NCBI GenBank assembly: GCA_038496445.1
Contig: JALMLS010000366.1
Span: 1-47,208 of the forward strand
Source: Trichosphaerium sp. ATCC 40318
Lineage: Eukaryota > Discosea > Flabellinia > Trichosidae
Direction: 5' to 3'
Length of the DNA stretch: 47,208 nucleotides
The notes below the pieces were generated by a model. The model saw only the letters and a program-made list of their open reading frames with translations, did not search any database and was not told where the DNA came from. Numbering within the stretch: the stretch's first letter is position 1; each line of letters starts with the position of its first letter. Positions 15,515 through 25,699 of the stretch are shown piece by piece. A program made the translations under genes and the position numbers.

Positions 15515-17985
15515 GATACCTATGCAATCGCCACCCCGAAGCTTAACAATAGTTATTTTGGTAAAAATGCCATGGTCCGTTTTCTACAAGGGAAACTTGG
15601 TTGGCCTTGAGAGCTATATTCCAGTGGGGACTACGACCTGTCAAAATAGCGTGGTGCATTGGTACAAGAAGAACAGGTGATGTAAGAGCAGTGTTGCCTT
15701 ATTGGAGGTACGTTTTCGAACTTGAAACCAAATATACAATTAGTCAAACATGAAAAGTGTCCCAAAACATGTAAAGTGTCCCAAAAAAAAATGCCATGTT
15801 TTTTTTGTAATTTATTTTTTATTTTTACACTATTTAATCTAGCAGTTTAAAACTTTCGTCACACGTCATTAACACCACTGCGCATATTCTACAACGTGCG
15901 ACTTCTATATGAGCAACCATTCTCATGAGTTATAAATCGCACTTTAGCTGCGTACAATTTGATGCAATTTGGGCACACCATGTGAGTACCACAATTGATG
16001 CACCACTTCCACCCTGCGCCACCTCTCCACAACTTTAACATACATTCACGACAGGTGTAAATTTGATGGAAGTACTTTTTTTTAGCACTTTCTTCTTTTT
16101 TGTGAATTTGATTTTTTAGTTTGGATTCTGCTCTCTGCTTCTTACGACTTTCTTGCTCCTTCTTTTTTGCAACAGAGGCTGCCTTGCGCTTTTATCTGTT
16201 AACTTCTGCAGCTTCTTTTTCAAGCCTTTTTTTTTTCATCATACTCATCTTGAAAATAGACCAACCCTTCTGTGCCGAATACATCCTCCTTTCCCATATG
16301 GAAGGAAATTGTTCTTTTCTTTCTAGGAGGCATTTTTGATTCAATTACATGTTGCATTACTAGTTCAGCTTCTTCAACTTCAGGGTCACTTGGCGCAGTG
16401 GAGTTTGAACTTTTTTTACCAACATTTTTTTTTGCCCAGTCCAAAATTTTTTTACGATCATACGGCCATATACCAACACTCTCCCAAGCGCTTTTAATGA
16501 TATGAGGTAATAAGGCTTGTCTTTCTGCTTCGTAAACAATACTCAAATTAAAATATTGTTGGCTCCTAGTCACTATGGCATGCTTACTCTCTTGTGCATG
16601 CAGTTTTGTGAAAGTCTTGGCTAAGGTTGCAAATGGTTTATCATCGAGAGGTTGTTGAAAATGAGATGTATGTGCTGGCCATACCATGGTCATCACATTC
16701 TTTTCCATACATTGTAAAAGGTGTTCTTTTTTAATGTGAGGTGACAAGCGATCCAAAAATAAAATTGCTGTTCGATCTCCCTGAAAACTCGAAATTTCTT
16801 TAAGGAACACTGTCAAAATCTTCGGCTAAAATTTCATTTGTTACGTAACCATTGCAGTGATAGCAGTAGTAACACGGGCATGATGAACGAGTGTTACGTT
16901 CTTTGTGGATCATGAAATTTGCCTTTTGAGTTGGCTTTCCATTTTTTTTAGCCGCCATAATGTACACTGTGAGGAGGACCTTCCCAGTAGCTGATACAAA
17001 TGGGACCAGTGTCACATTTAAGCCTGACCTTAGTGCTATTGTACCATGATTAGTGCGCCTCCGTGCTCCCATCACATGGTGAGTAAACTTGTTATTTTTG
17101 AAAACAAAAAGTTTTTCATCAGCGTTGATCATAATTTCAGGAATGGTTGGGATTCTCTCTTGAATTTCTTCATAGGCGTCACAGAACTTTCCTGTGAGGA
17201 CTAAAGTCTTTGGTGTAACGCATTGGTAGCTTATTGGTTTTGGAGTCGTCTCAGTAAGGAAATCTGACCAACGTTTCTTGAACCCATCAAACCAACCTCG
17301 CATATCAGATTGGGGTCTTTTTTTAAACAAAACACGTGTGGTACTCCGTAGTTCTTCAAGTGATAAAGGCATATGCATCGCATCAAACGCCGTACAGTAC
17401 CCCACGAGTTTTTTTTCTTGTGTTTTCGTAAATATTAAATTTCCGTGCCCCAAATTCTCCCGTCTAAGTGCTCGGTGAACTCTCTTTTGTAGTGAATTAG
17501 GGATTACGCCGTAGATAGCAGCCACTTCCGTGCAAATTTCGTTTAATGAGCCATGTGGTTCCTCACTTTTGTTGTGGTAAATTTTTATTACGTCATTGGC
17601 AGCAAGAGTGATCTGGGAACTCTTTTCATTAGGTGCGGGCTTCATTTGTTGTTCAAAATTTTTGGGACACTTTACATGTTTTGGGACACTTTTCATGTTT
17701 GACTAAATCACGTGATAAGTCTGTAAGACTACTTTAGGCTTTGGCAATCATGGATTTAATTAATCCAGAAGGTCCTTGAGGCTGAAACGTAAGCGTGATG
17801 CTGTAGGTTATGAAGAAACAAGAAAAGAATTACAGCAAGAACAATGCATGCTCCCAAAAAGTCATCCACAATTGAACCAAATATCTAGTGGTGAAACATT
17901 CTCTGTACAATTTCAGCAAGCAAATCCACCTCCTTCTTTGTTCCCACTTATAAATCCAGTACCAGAGATTTCATGGCTGGTGTAA
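15515..17985 (+). CDS. Possible small gene split by the transposon
   Basis: Coding-like sequence flanks the transposon on the plus strand. On the left, frames between about 15560 and 15710 stay open (one contains RPVKIAWCIGTRRTGDVRAV) and end at a GTACGT donor at about 15711. On the right, 17774-17985 encodes LRLKRKRDAVGYEETRKELQ and then a Gln/Pro-rich end (PPPSLFPLINPVPEISWLV). Acceptors just before 17770 would join the two in frame. Removing the element and one TA would leave an intron of about 65-95 nt, typical for this window. The start codon is not settled, and a second left frame starting MPWSVFYKG is also open. The pattern weakly recalls a complex I assembly factor (NDUFAF2-like), but that is not established. 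Confidence 0.28.
15743..15787 (+). repeat. Left terminal inverted repeat (45 bp)
   Basis: It pairs perfectly with 17659-17703 in inverted orientation. Within the repeat there are two direct sub-repeats of about 19 bp (ACATGAAAAGTGTCCCAAA and ACATGTAAAGTGTCCCAAA) that differ at one position. These are likely the paired transposase-binding sites, as in pogo-type elements. Confidence 0.95.
15889..17696 (-). pseudogene. Transposase (DDE_1, pogo-like), frameshifted
   Basis: Three minus-strand segments make up one transposase. The first (17696-16800; real start perhaps ATG 17645) holds a helix-turn-helix/CENP-B-like N-terminus (LQKRVHRALRRENLGHGNL) and the first catalytic Asp near residue 193 (INADEK). 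The frame then shifts near 16810. The second segment (to 16220) has the second Asp (LFLDRLSPH) and the third (HTSHFQQPLDD), typical of the DDE_1 family. A long A tract near 16235 marks a second shift, followed by an in-frame TAA. The third segment (to TAG 15889) encodes a Lys/Glu-rich helix and a cysteine-rich C-terminus (CREC, WCINCGTHMVCPNC), probably a zinc ribbon. The breaks make this copy probably inactive, unless the first shift is programmed. Confidence 0.85.
17659..17703 (-). repeat. Right terminal inverted repeat (45 bp)
   Basis: Reverse complement of the left terminal repeat, with the same pair of ~19-bp sub-repeats. The farthest upstream ATG of the transposase frame (17696) lies inside this repeat; a more natural start is the ATG at 17645. 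Confidence 0.95.
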
Positions 17986-18990
17986 CTTATCTCTGGTGTA
18001 ATTATGTAAATAATAAAGTTTGACTATCCTTGTTAAAGCTTTAAATAACGTCCACGTGTTATTTAATACAACGCAATAGAGTGTACATTTTTCTAGCCAT
18101 AATGGAATGGTGTTAATGTTTCAGCCATAAGAGTAAGACTACAAAACCTGTAAACAATTTTTTCAACTTTTTAAAAATAGATTAAAAAGCTCAGTTATAT
18201 GAAAGTGCACACGAGTTTGGTGATTAAAAAGCGCTTTAGCGTCCCCTCGTAATTTTGCTCAATTCCGAGTTAATGAGTCCGGCAGTGCCTGGGTATTGAC
18301 AGCACGAATGATTTGAGTTATTTTGCTTATTTAATGGATTACATTGATAAAACCGTGGAATGTTAGCTTGGTATTCTGCCTTTTCCTAATCCTCTCTGTA
18401 TCCAAAAAAAAAGTTATTTTCCGAAACCCCGAATGACTCCTCATTGGCGAAATACCTTTCCTTGACACGTTTTGCTTTGTTATTCCTAATTATCCACATA
18501 TGAGTATTTTATATAATTTTGGATGAGTTACTGGATTTTTGAAGTTTGCGAGTGGAAAAATTGATTAAAACAAAACATTGAGAAGCTGTTCACTAATACG
18601 TCACTGCGTGACAGGAACTCCTTAATACCTCCAATGAACTTGATTGTAACGTGCAACAGCATACGTTACTATTCTCTGATTACATTTAATCATGAGATTA
18701 ATGAACATTAAAATATATTCTCTGAATTATGTAATGACCTTTAATAAATACGCTACTATCCTACAACTAAGGCCACGTCTCTCTTACAAGTATTCTCATC
18801 TCGTGTTCCCTTCAACGTTTCATTGATACAAAAGTGGCCTGGCAAAAACAACTTTGTAAGGAATTAAGGCAGACTATGCATTAAGCCACCGTTTTTAGAA
18901 AATAAACTAACTTCTCGCAGTATACTTGTGCTCGCAACACTTGTACGCTATTAGTACGAATATTTGACAAAAACTACCGGTGATCATACA
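17986..18990. other. Intergenic
   Basis: About 1 kb with no supported coding frame, upstream of the first F-box/LRR gene. It is AT-rich with one CACGTG at 18052. I see no tRNA, tandem repeat or transposon end. Confidence 0.5.
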
Positions 18991-20326
18991 ATGGAAAAGG
19001 AGAAACAACAAACACAGTTCAACCAAGTATTTGACCTTGTTGCGCTACCAATTGAGTTAATAGTCCATATTCTCAAACAAGGGACGTATACACTTCGTAC
19101 AGCCCAAACGTGCCATCTTTTACGAGATATTGTTCACAACCATGTTGGGTATGGTCGTATCTGTATTAAAAACACAAATGAAGTTCGGATGCTTTCTGGT
19201 AGCCCATTACTCCACAATACGAATATTGATTTTTTTCGATATACGCCAACAAACGACATTATTGCGGCATTGGCAGGTGTGCACACTATCAATTTGCATT
19301 GTCGTAGATCAATAACAGACAATGGCATTGTGGCGTTGGCAGGTGTACATGATATTGAGTTATCAGGTACAAATGTAACAGATGAAGGTTTGAAGGCATT
19401 GGCAGGTGTACACTATCAAATTATCTTGTTGTAAATCAATAACAGACAATGGCATTATGCCATTGGCAGGTGTACATGAGATTAATTTATCAGAAACAAA
19501 TGTAACAGATGAAGGCTTGAAGGCATTGGCAGGTGTACACACTATCAACCTACGTTTTTCTAAATCAATAACAGACAATGGCATTGTGGCGTTGGCAGGT
19601 GTACATGATATTGAGTTATCAGGTACAAATGTAACAGATGAAGGTTTGAAGGCATTGGCAGGTGTACACACTATCAACCTATCTTGTTGTGAGTCAATAA
19701 CAGACAACGGCATTGTGGCATTGGCAGGTGTACATGATATTAATTTATCAGAAACAAATGTAACAGATGAAGGTTCGAAGGCATTGGCAGGTGTACACAC
19801 AATCTCCTTGTTTTGTTGTAAGCCAATAACAGACAATGGCATTGCGGCATTGGCAGGTGTACACTCTATCAACTTGTATGGTTGTAGATCAATAACAGAC
19901 AATGGCATTGCAGCATTGGCAGGTGTACATGATATTGATTTATCATTTTCAAATGTAACAGATGAAGGTTTGAAGGCGTTGGCAGGTGTACACACTATCG
20001 ACTTGTATGCTTGTAAATCAATAACAGACAATGGCATTGCGGCATTGGCAGGTGTACATACGATTAATTTAACATTTACAAATGTAACAGATGAAGGCTT
20101 GAAGGCATTGGCAGGTGTACATACGATTAATTTATCAGATACAAATGTAACAGATGAAGGCTTGAAGGCATTGGCAGGTGTGCACTCTATCAGATTGTTT
20201 GGTTCTAAGTCAATAACAGACAATGGCATTGCGGCATTGGCAGGTGCACACACTATCTCCGCATATGGTTGTGAGTTAATAACAGACAATAGCATTGCAA
20301 GCACTGGTAGGCTCAAAAGTAAGTAG
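18991..20326 (+). pseudogene. F-box/leucine-rich-repeat protein, one frameshift
   Basis: ATG 18991 opens a single-exon frame with an F-box-like N-terminus (LPIELIVHILKQGTYTLRTA, then CHLLRDIVHNHVGYG), followed by a long array of near-identical repeats. Two repeat types mostly alternate: a 24-residue form with a Cys/Lys turn and SITDNGIAALAGVH, and a 23-residue form with TNVTDEGLKALAGVH. About fifteen repeats are present, encoded by 69- and 72-bp DNA units. At about 19411 one repeat lacks 2 bp in its ACAC tract (GTACACTATC instead of GTACACACTATC). This ends the first frame at 19434, and the rest continues in another frame from about 19406 to TAA 20326. F-box proteins recruit substrates to SCF ubiquitin ligases; the LRR would bind the substrate. 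The break may be a true mutation or an assembly error in the repeat. Confidence 0.85.
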
Positions 20327-21170
20327 CTTGGAAATATTCAGCAAAATTATTTCATGCCATGTGCAATACGTCTAATATGTAAGCAGTTGTTGCTCTAGTA
20401 AAGTTCTATTAATCAGTAAGAAAAACTTACTATTATCTCCATTAAACACATTTGGTGCTATAGGACTAATTTTCAAAGCTGATAACATGACTTTATACAC
20501 AAAATGTATTTGCACTCAAGTATATTCCGCTTAGACATCCTTTATGGGCATTTCCAGTGTACTCTTTGTAAAAGTCTCTATTTTGTTAATTGACAAAAAC
20601 TAACACACATGACTTGTGTGCCAATGTTGGAACAAAAAAAGGAAGTTAACGTGACCATTCACCAAAGGTTTAAATAAAGCATGTTACGACTTAACAACGT
20701 GACAGACTTAGGGTCAGATGCCTCATACCATCAGTCTTTGTGTTGCTAAAGTAAACAGAACATGGAGTATAGCAGGAGTAATAACAGATGACAAAGGTTT
20801 AAAAGAACTGACTGCACATTAAATAAATACGTTTTGGAAAGCTGGGATACCATGACACTTTGCTACATTAAAATAGATTAGACACCGTATTACCATCTGT
20901 TAGCTTATAACTCATCTCCTTGAACCTCTTTTATTCCAACAATCGATCCATTTACGAACATAAGTGTGTTGCCTTTGTACAACGTATGTATAACAAAGTT
21001 GGAAGTCTAGCTAGCTAGTGAGAGCTAGTACAAGTGAAGAAGTTTTCCAAAGATCTTTCCCAAAAGGCTAGTTTACCAATAAAGTACATTTGAGTTTAAC
21101 ATCTATTGCCTGTGCTATCTGGACTGTGCCTTCTCCTCACGGAATTTTACAATGACAGATGTTTGGTTTG
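20327..21170. other. Intergenic with a repeat relic
   Basis: Mostly without coding potential. The exception is the short LRR relic at 20768-20824, annotated separately. It lies between the plus-strand array and the minus-strand F-box pseudogene, and is probably debris of former family members. Confidence 0.45.
20768..20824 (+). pseudogene. Relic of an F-box/LRR 3' end
   Basis: The frame reads IAGVITDDKGLKELTAH then stop. This matches the last repeat of the intact gene at 22180-23019 (IAGAIADDKGIKELTGAQ) at both DNA and protein level. Nothing upstream continues the frame, so it is an isolated remnant of a deleted or rearranged paralogue. Confidence 0.7.
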
Positions 21171-21959
21171 TTACAGCCAAGTGATACCCAAAGCCTCAAC
21201 ATCCGATTTTCTTATCTTTTTGCAAACACTTCGATTAAGTTTAATACTTTTGAGAGTTTTCAAACACTGAGATGTAATCTTGAGGCAATATAATAACTCC
21301 AGATACTCAAGATTTACTAAGTTCTTGAATGCTGAGTCTGTATGTAATAGCAAAATCTGAGAGCCAGATGTTTGACGTTTGTTAGTACTTTGCTTGCATC
21401 ATCTCTCAATGTTCTGCCATTCTCAATTCTCACAGTATGTATGTACATTGCCTAGTTGTTTGATACATTCACTTTGTGTACCCTCTATTCCAATGAGTTT
21501 AATATGCTTTGCGAATTCCTTTACTCCTTGAGGAGTTATATGAGTGCAACCAGAAATATTGATGGTATGTACACCTACAAGAGCCTTCAATGAAGCATCT
21601 GTTACAGAAGTGTATTCAAGTTTATATTGCTTTCTTCCTTTGGGCATTAATGCAAGTACACCTTCGTCAGTAATCCTTGTTGATGCAAGGTTTATAGTAT
21701 GCACTCCACAAAGGTGAGACAAGTCATGTTCTGATAGATGTATATAGCTGCAGTTAATATGAGTATTTTTAAGCAAAGGACTTCCTTTCAGAACATCACA
21801 CTCTGATGAATGTTTCAAGTTTATAGTTTCTGGTCCGATATTACAACGAATAATGTCGTTAAACACGTGATAAACTGTGGAAGCTTTAATACGTTGTTTT
21901 CTGGTTAAACATCTTAGAATTAGCGGGTAGATTCTGAATCGTTGTAGATAGTATTGCAT
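21171..21959 (-). pseudogene. F-box/LRR protein with two frameshifts
   Basis: Minus strand from ATG 21959. The first 178 codons contain an F-box-like segment (IYPLILRCLTRKQRIKAS, then VFNDIIRCNIG), the family linker LKGSPLLKNTHI and divergent repeats (CGVHTINLASTRITDEGV, LVGVHTINISGCTHIT). The frame stops at 21423, just after LGNVHT. Skipping an extra 4-bp ACAT unit there restores VRIENGRTLRDDASKVLTN and a further repeat. One missing base near 21350 then leads into TDSAFKNLVNLEYLELLYC, ending ALGITWL at 21171. So the locus is a degraded member of the family with at least two indels. An F-box-like start in another frame (MSLPPDAILSTTI at 21975) may be coincidence or a third indel. Confidence 0.75.
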
Positions 21960-22179
21960 CTGGTGGTAGTGACATTTGTTGCTTTGTACACGAGCTACTG
22001 TAAATCAAGATGAAACTTGATGTCACGTGTTTTGTTTGTATAGACTGTATTTGACTGTTTGACCTTTTAATATACGAATAGACTTTTTGTTGCTCTACAA
22101 GGATCGTAGAGTCTAACAAGGGTTCAGAATTGAGCCGAAACTTATCACGTTGGCACGTGTTTAGAATTATTGAAACAAA

Positions 22180-23019
22180 ATGGAGGAAGATTACACAGAG
22201 AGCACAAATCAGCAGACATTCGACCTTATTGTGCTACCTATTGAATTAATAGTGCATATTCTGAAACAAGGGAAGTACACGCTCCGTTCAGCCCAAACAT
22301 GCCACATTATGCGAGACATTGTTCATAACCATATTGGTTATGGTAAAATCAAAATTAAAACAGAAAATGACCTTCAAAAACTTTGTGGTAGTCCATTGCT
22401 CCAAAATACAACTATAATATTTGAGAGTGTAGTGCAAGCTAACTTTTGGCTAAACAACAGCCAAATGCATTTACTTGCAGGTGTGCGCAAGATTAATTTG
22501 GCATATACAAGGGTAACAGATGAAGGTTTGAAGGCACTGGCAGGTGTACATACTATCAACTTAAGTTGGTGTAAATCAATAACAGATGAGGGTGTCAAGG
22601 CTTTGGCTGGTGTACACAAGATTTATTTACCATTTACAGATATAACAGATGAAGGTTTGAAGGCGTTGGCAGGTGTACATACTATTAGTTTGTCACATTG
22701 CAAATTAATTACGGACAAGGGCATTTCAGCATTGACAGGAGTACATGAGATTAATTTATCAGATACAGATGTAACAGACAAGGGCATTTCAGCATTGACA
22801 GGAGTACACACTATTAATTTATCTAAAGTATATATAACAGATGAAGGTTTGAAGCCATTGGCAGGTGTACATACAATCTACTTGATAACGTTTTCAATAA
22901 CAGCTGCAGGGTTAAAGGCAATTTCAGGTGTACATACTATCTACTTGATAGCGGGAGCAATAGCAGACGACAAAGGTATAAAAGAATTGACTGGCGCACA
23001 AAAGGTAATTAGACACTAG
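22180..23019 (+). CDS. F-box/leucine-rich-repeat protein, 279 aa
   Basis: An intact single-exon gene. The F-box-like N-terminus (LPIELIVHILKQGKYTLRSA, CHIMRDIVHNHIGYG, then LCGSPLLQNTTI) is closely related to the frameshifted gene at 18991, so they are recent tandem paralogues. About nine repeats follow, built on VTDEGLKALAGVHTINLS and ITDKGISALTGVHEINLS, and the protein ends GIKELTGAQKVIRH. It probably acts as a substrate receptor of an SCF-type E3 ligase, in cytosol or nucleus; the target is unknown. No introns, unlike nearly all ordinary genes in this window, which suggests a separate evolutionary history (retroposition, transfer or rapid duplication). Confidence 0.9.
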   Translation: MEEDYTESTNQQTFDLIVLPIELIVHILKQGKYTLRSAQTCHIMRDIVHNHIGYGKIKIKTENDLQKLCGSPLLQNTTIIFESVVQANFWLNNSQMHLLAGVRKINLAYTRVTDEGLKALAGVHTINLSWCKSITDEGVKALAGVHKIYLPFTDITDEGLKALAGVHTISLSHCKLITDKGISALTGVHEINLSDTDVTDKGISALTGVHTINLSKVYITDEGLKPLAGVHTIYLITFSITAAGLKAISGVHTIYLIAGAIADDKGIKELTGAQKVIRH

Positions 23020-25084
23020 TTTCAGCTGTTATTATCGCCATACTGACTTGTCACATTAAATAAATATACCCTTGACATGACTCTATCCGCTGGCATAAAA
23101 CAGTTGTCTACAGCACAGATTTCAAAACAATTTATCGCAATGCTATGAATAGAGCGAATCGGATCTAAACAATCCGACTTATGAAAATTGCAAGTTTTTG
23201 CTGAGATAGAAACTGGCAAATCTTCTAATATTGTGCAGTTTGTACAAAAACGCGAACTGTACACTTGTAGTTACAGTTTGAGATTTGACAGATTTGACGA
23301 GCTCTCCCAGTAACTACTTCTGCCAGAACTGACAGTTTAGAAAAGCGCTGCAAAATGATGATAACCAGCTTTCAAAAGGTGGTTACCCAGTTTGTTTGTT
23401 GTCGTCTTACAATCTAATGTTAGTGATGTTACGAAAACGTTTGCAAACTGTAAACCAACAAAAAAATTTTTTGGAATTGTCTTTGGTAAGGCGTTGTGGT
23501 ATCACGCCCACTGCTGCCAAAGAAACTTGAACTAACCCATTCCTTGGTTGTTGCCCAAAGACAGTACAAGTGCATTTAATGTGACTGGTAAGTGGTTAAA
23601 AATGAAGTTAGAATAGCTACATTGCACTCTTCTCTCCATGTCTATTACATTACCGGTTGTAAACACGTGCAAGGCTTGAATGTTCTTGGGATGTGGACCT
23701 GCGCTTTCACTCATTTGTAAGAAATTACTGTGAGTTTCGACTCAAAAACGACTTGGACCAAATTTTTTCATTATTTGCAAAGACCGTTTGGTAACATCTA
23801 TCTAACTCATTTATTTATCACTAACACCTTCCAAGAAGTTCACTTACCATGGGCGGGTGACTTGGGTGTTGCCTTTGTATGTTGGTTCTAACCTAGGAGC
23901 TATTATAACACCTTATTACAAAAAACTGTGTCCGGCATTCTATACCCAGCATTGGCGAAAGCAAGGTGGTAAGGCAATTCTACCAACTCAAGAGAATTTC
24001 CACTTAGATTTTAGAGGCGCTTATGTTGGCCTCTGACGCTACTGTATTACTCTGCAGTGCTATAGTGTTAAATAAAAGTATAAATCGTACCAATGCCAGT
24101 TTTCACGTGCTCAAAGCGGCTATTTACATGCGTAACCACACTTGTTGAGCCACGAAAACAACCAAAGTGAGGTTTTAGCGCTCTTTTGTCAACCTAATTA
24201 TGATGGATGTCTTGCGAATGGGTAGCGATTACCTTTGTTTCTTGCAGTTTCTTACACCTCCAATGAAAATGACATATCTCCCAGAACTTGTGCGTTTGTT
24301 ATTTCTTACATTTCTTGAGTGAAAGGCAGTTCGCCTATTTGCCCTAGTTTTTTTCACACTTGCTTGCTACGGGCAATAACTTGAATGACACGGGTAATAA
24401 TGACATGAACAGAAAGTCACGTGTATGCTACAAGTCAGGGTTCGGCCTTTTAAAAGTAGCTAAACGTTACAATAGCGTTATTGTACGTCAAAGCCAGAAA
24501 CAGTTTCGCGAATCTGAGCGATGGAATTCACCTTTGTTGTTGTATCTATTAATCTACGAGTTCGTAAACTATAGCATGGGTTCTACTTTGTTCCGGTACG
24601 TATAGGATAAGACAGGGTCTACTTAATCTTAAAAATGTGAGAAACTACAGGTATTTGTCCTTGGATATTACGAACTTATGGTTTTTTTGCTACGCGCAAG
24701 TTGAACAACTTCTGAAATAAAAAATACAATACCCACAAATACTCGGGTATTGAAAAAAATGAGTTTTCTAGCCTGTAGAAGTCCAAAAAGAACTAGTCTT
24801 TGAAGTATAGTGTATTTTTATAAGTGTTGGTGCATATTAGAGAGTTGTCGGGCTTGGTTTTGGGTATTGGTTTAAAAATCAGTGAAAATAAGTCAACCAG
24901 CATTTGACTTAGGTCCTTAAGTCCTTTGATTTTATTAATCATTTTACGGAACAACCATCACCCACACATAGGTAAACATCTAATTACTTCGATTAATACA
25001 CTACCCGTGGCCTGGCACTCAATTTTTCGTAGGCTGACGACATAGTTAAGTCCCAAAACCAAAACCCAAAAAAGAATTAAAACA
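23020..25084. other. Gene-poor stretch
   Basis: Two kilobases with only short, unconvincing frames. The frame at 24360-24605 (non-ATG start) contains GFGLLKVAKRYNSVIV, which faintly recalls a transposase segment, but nothing around it supports a mobile element. No RNA gene or repeat array is visible. Confidence 0.45.
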
Positions 25085-25538
25085 ATGGGAAGTATTTTTG
25101 TATGTTCAAGTGTCGCTGAAGCCAATGTCGGATACATGAATTGTGGTCTATGTAAATGCTGTCTTTGCTTGGATATGAAAATAGTAGACAAGAACATAAA
25201 GGCTTTTGTTTGTTGTACAACAAAACCAGTACAACCTGTTTTAGAGGGTAAAATAAGAAACGCTTATAAATAATACACTAAGCGCCAACCTTTTTGGAAG
25301 CACGGCGCCAGTCGATTCAAAGTTGTAAAAAGTTAATAAAGTAGAACTTTCTAGTGAGTATCATTTGGCGGTCTGTTTGTCCGGTTTAGCTATTTAACAA
25401 AAAAGAGTTAAAGACTTAAATGACTTCTAGTAGCTTGAAATTTTTTCTGTTTTCATTGCAGAACCTGTTCCAGAAGAGACGCCTAAAGTTTACATAGGTG
25501 CTCACATGATTTGCTTGCATTCATACACATGCTGCTAA
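25085..25538 (+). CDS. Small cysteine-rich, possibly lipidated protein
   Basis: Two exons: 25085-25247 and 25462-25538, joined by a 214-nt intron with a good donor (GTAAAA) and acceptor (TTTCATTGCAG). The product is about 79 residues. It starts MGSIFVC, which could be N-myristoylated at Gly2 and palmitoylated at Cys7. A cysteine cluster (CGLCKCCLCLD, then CCTTKPVQP) and an acidic/proline linker (EPVPEETPK) follow, and it ends SYTCC. No known family is recognised. Membrane anchoring or metal binding is inferred only from the cysteines. It stands alone in a gene-poor region, so it needs transcript support. Confidence 0.42.
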
Positions 25539-25574
25539 AATACAAAGTAACAAGTACCAATCTATAGTTGGTAC

Positions 25575-25699
25575 AATATTGTCCGTTTCAGTCAAGTTAG
25601 TCAACTAGTTATTTCGTCATTTGTTTTTTCTCGTAAAAAGTGCTCCAACACAAATCAAGTGCTCACATAGCAAAAAATAACTGGTGAAACGGACAATAT
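25575..25699. repeat. Short inverted repeat pair
   Basis: AATATTGTCCGTTTCA (25576-25591 region) recurs exactly inverted as TGAAACGGACAATATT (25684-25699). The arms enclose about 90 nt and could form a long hairpin or be the termini of a tiny non-autonomous element. No clear target duplication was found. Confidence 0.55.

Larger units (their letters stand above)
15743..17703. mobile_element. Pogo/Tc1-like DNA transposon, 1961 bp
   Basis: Both ends carry a perfect 45-bp inverted repeat beginning GTCAAACATGAAAAGTGTCC. The element is flanked by the dinucleotide TA at 15741-15742 and 17704-17705, the target duplication of the Tc1/mariner/pogo superfamily. Inside, on the minus strand, is a DDE transposase reading frame covering nearly the whole element. 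Perfect terminal repeats suggest a recent insertion, while the transposase has picked up frame breaks. The boundaries are exact from the sequence; the superfamily call follows from the TA duplication and the DDE motifs. Confidence 0.93.

Noticed and set aside
19363-20316. Long minus-strand frame of 317 codons
   Set aside because: It is a shadow of the plus-strand LRR repeats (repeat length divisible by three). Similar shorter shadows lie opposite 22374-22811.
24360-24605. Frame containing GFGLLKVAKRYNSVIVR, faintly like a bacterial IS21 transposase segment
   Set aside because: Non-ATG start, only about 15 similar residues, no partner ORF, no inverted ends. Not enough to call a mobile element or transfer.
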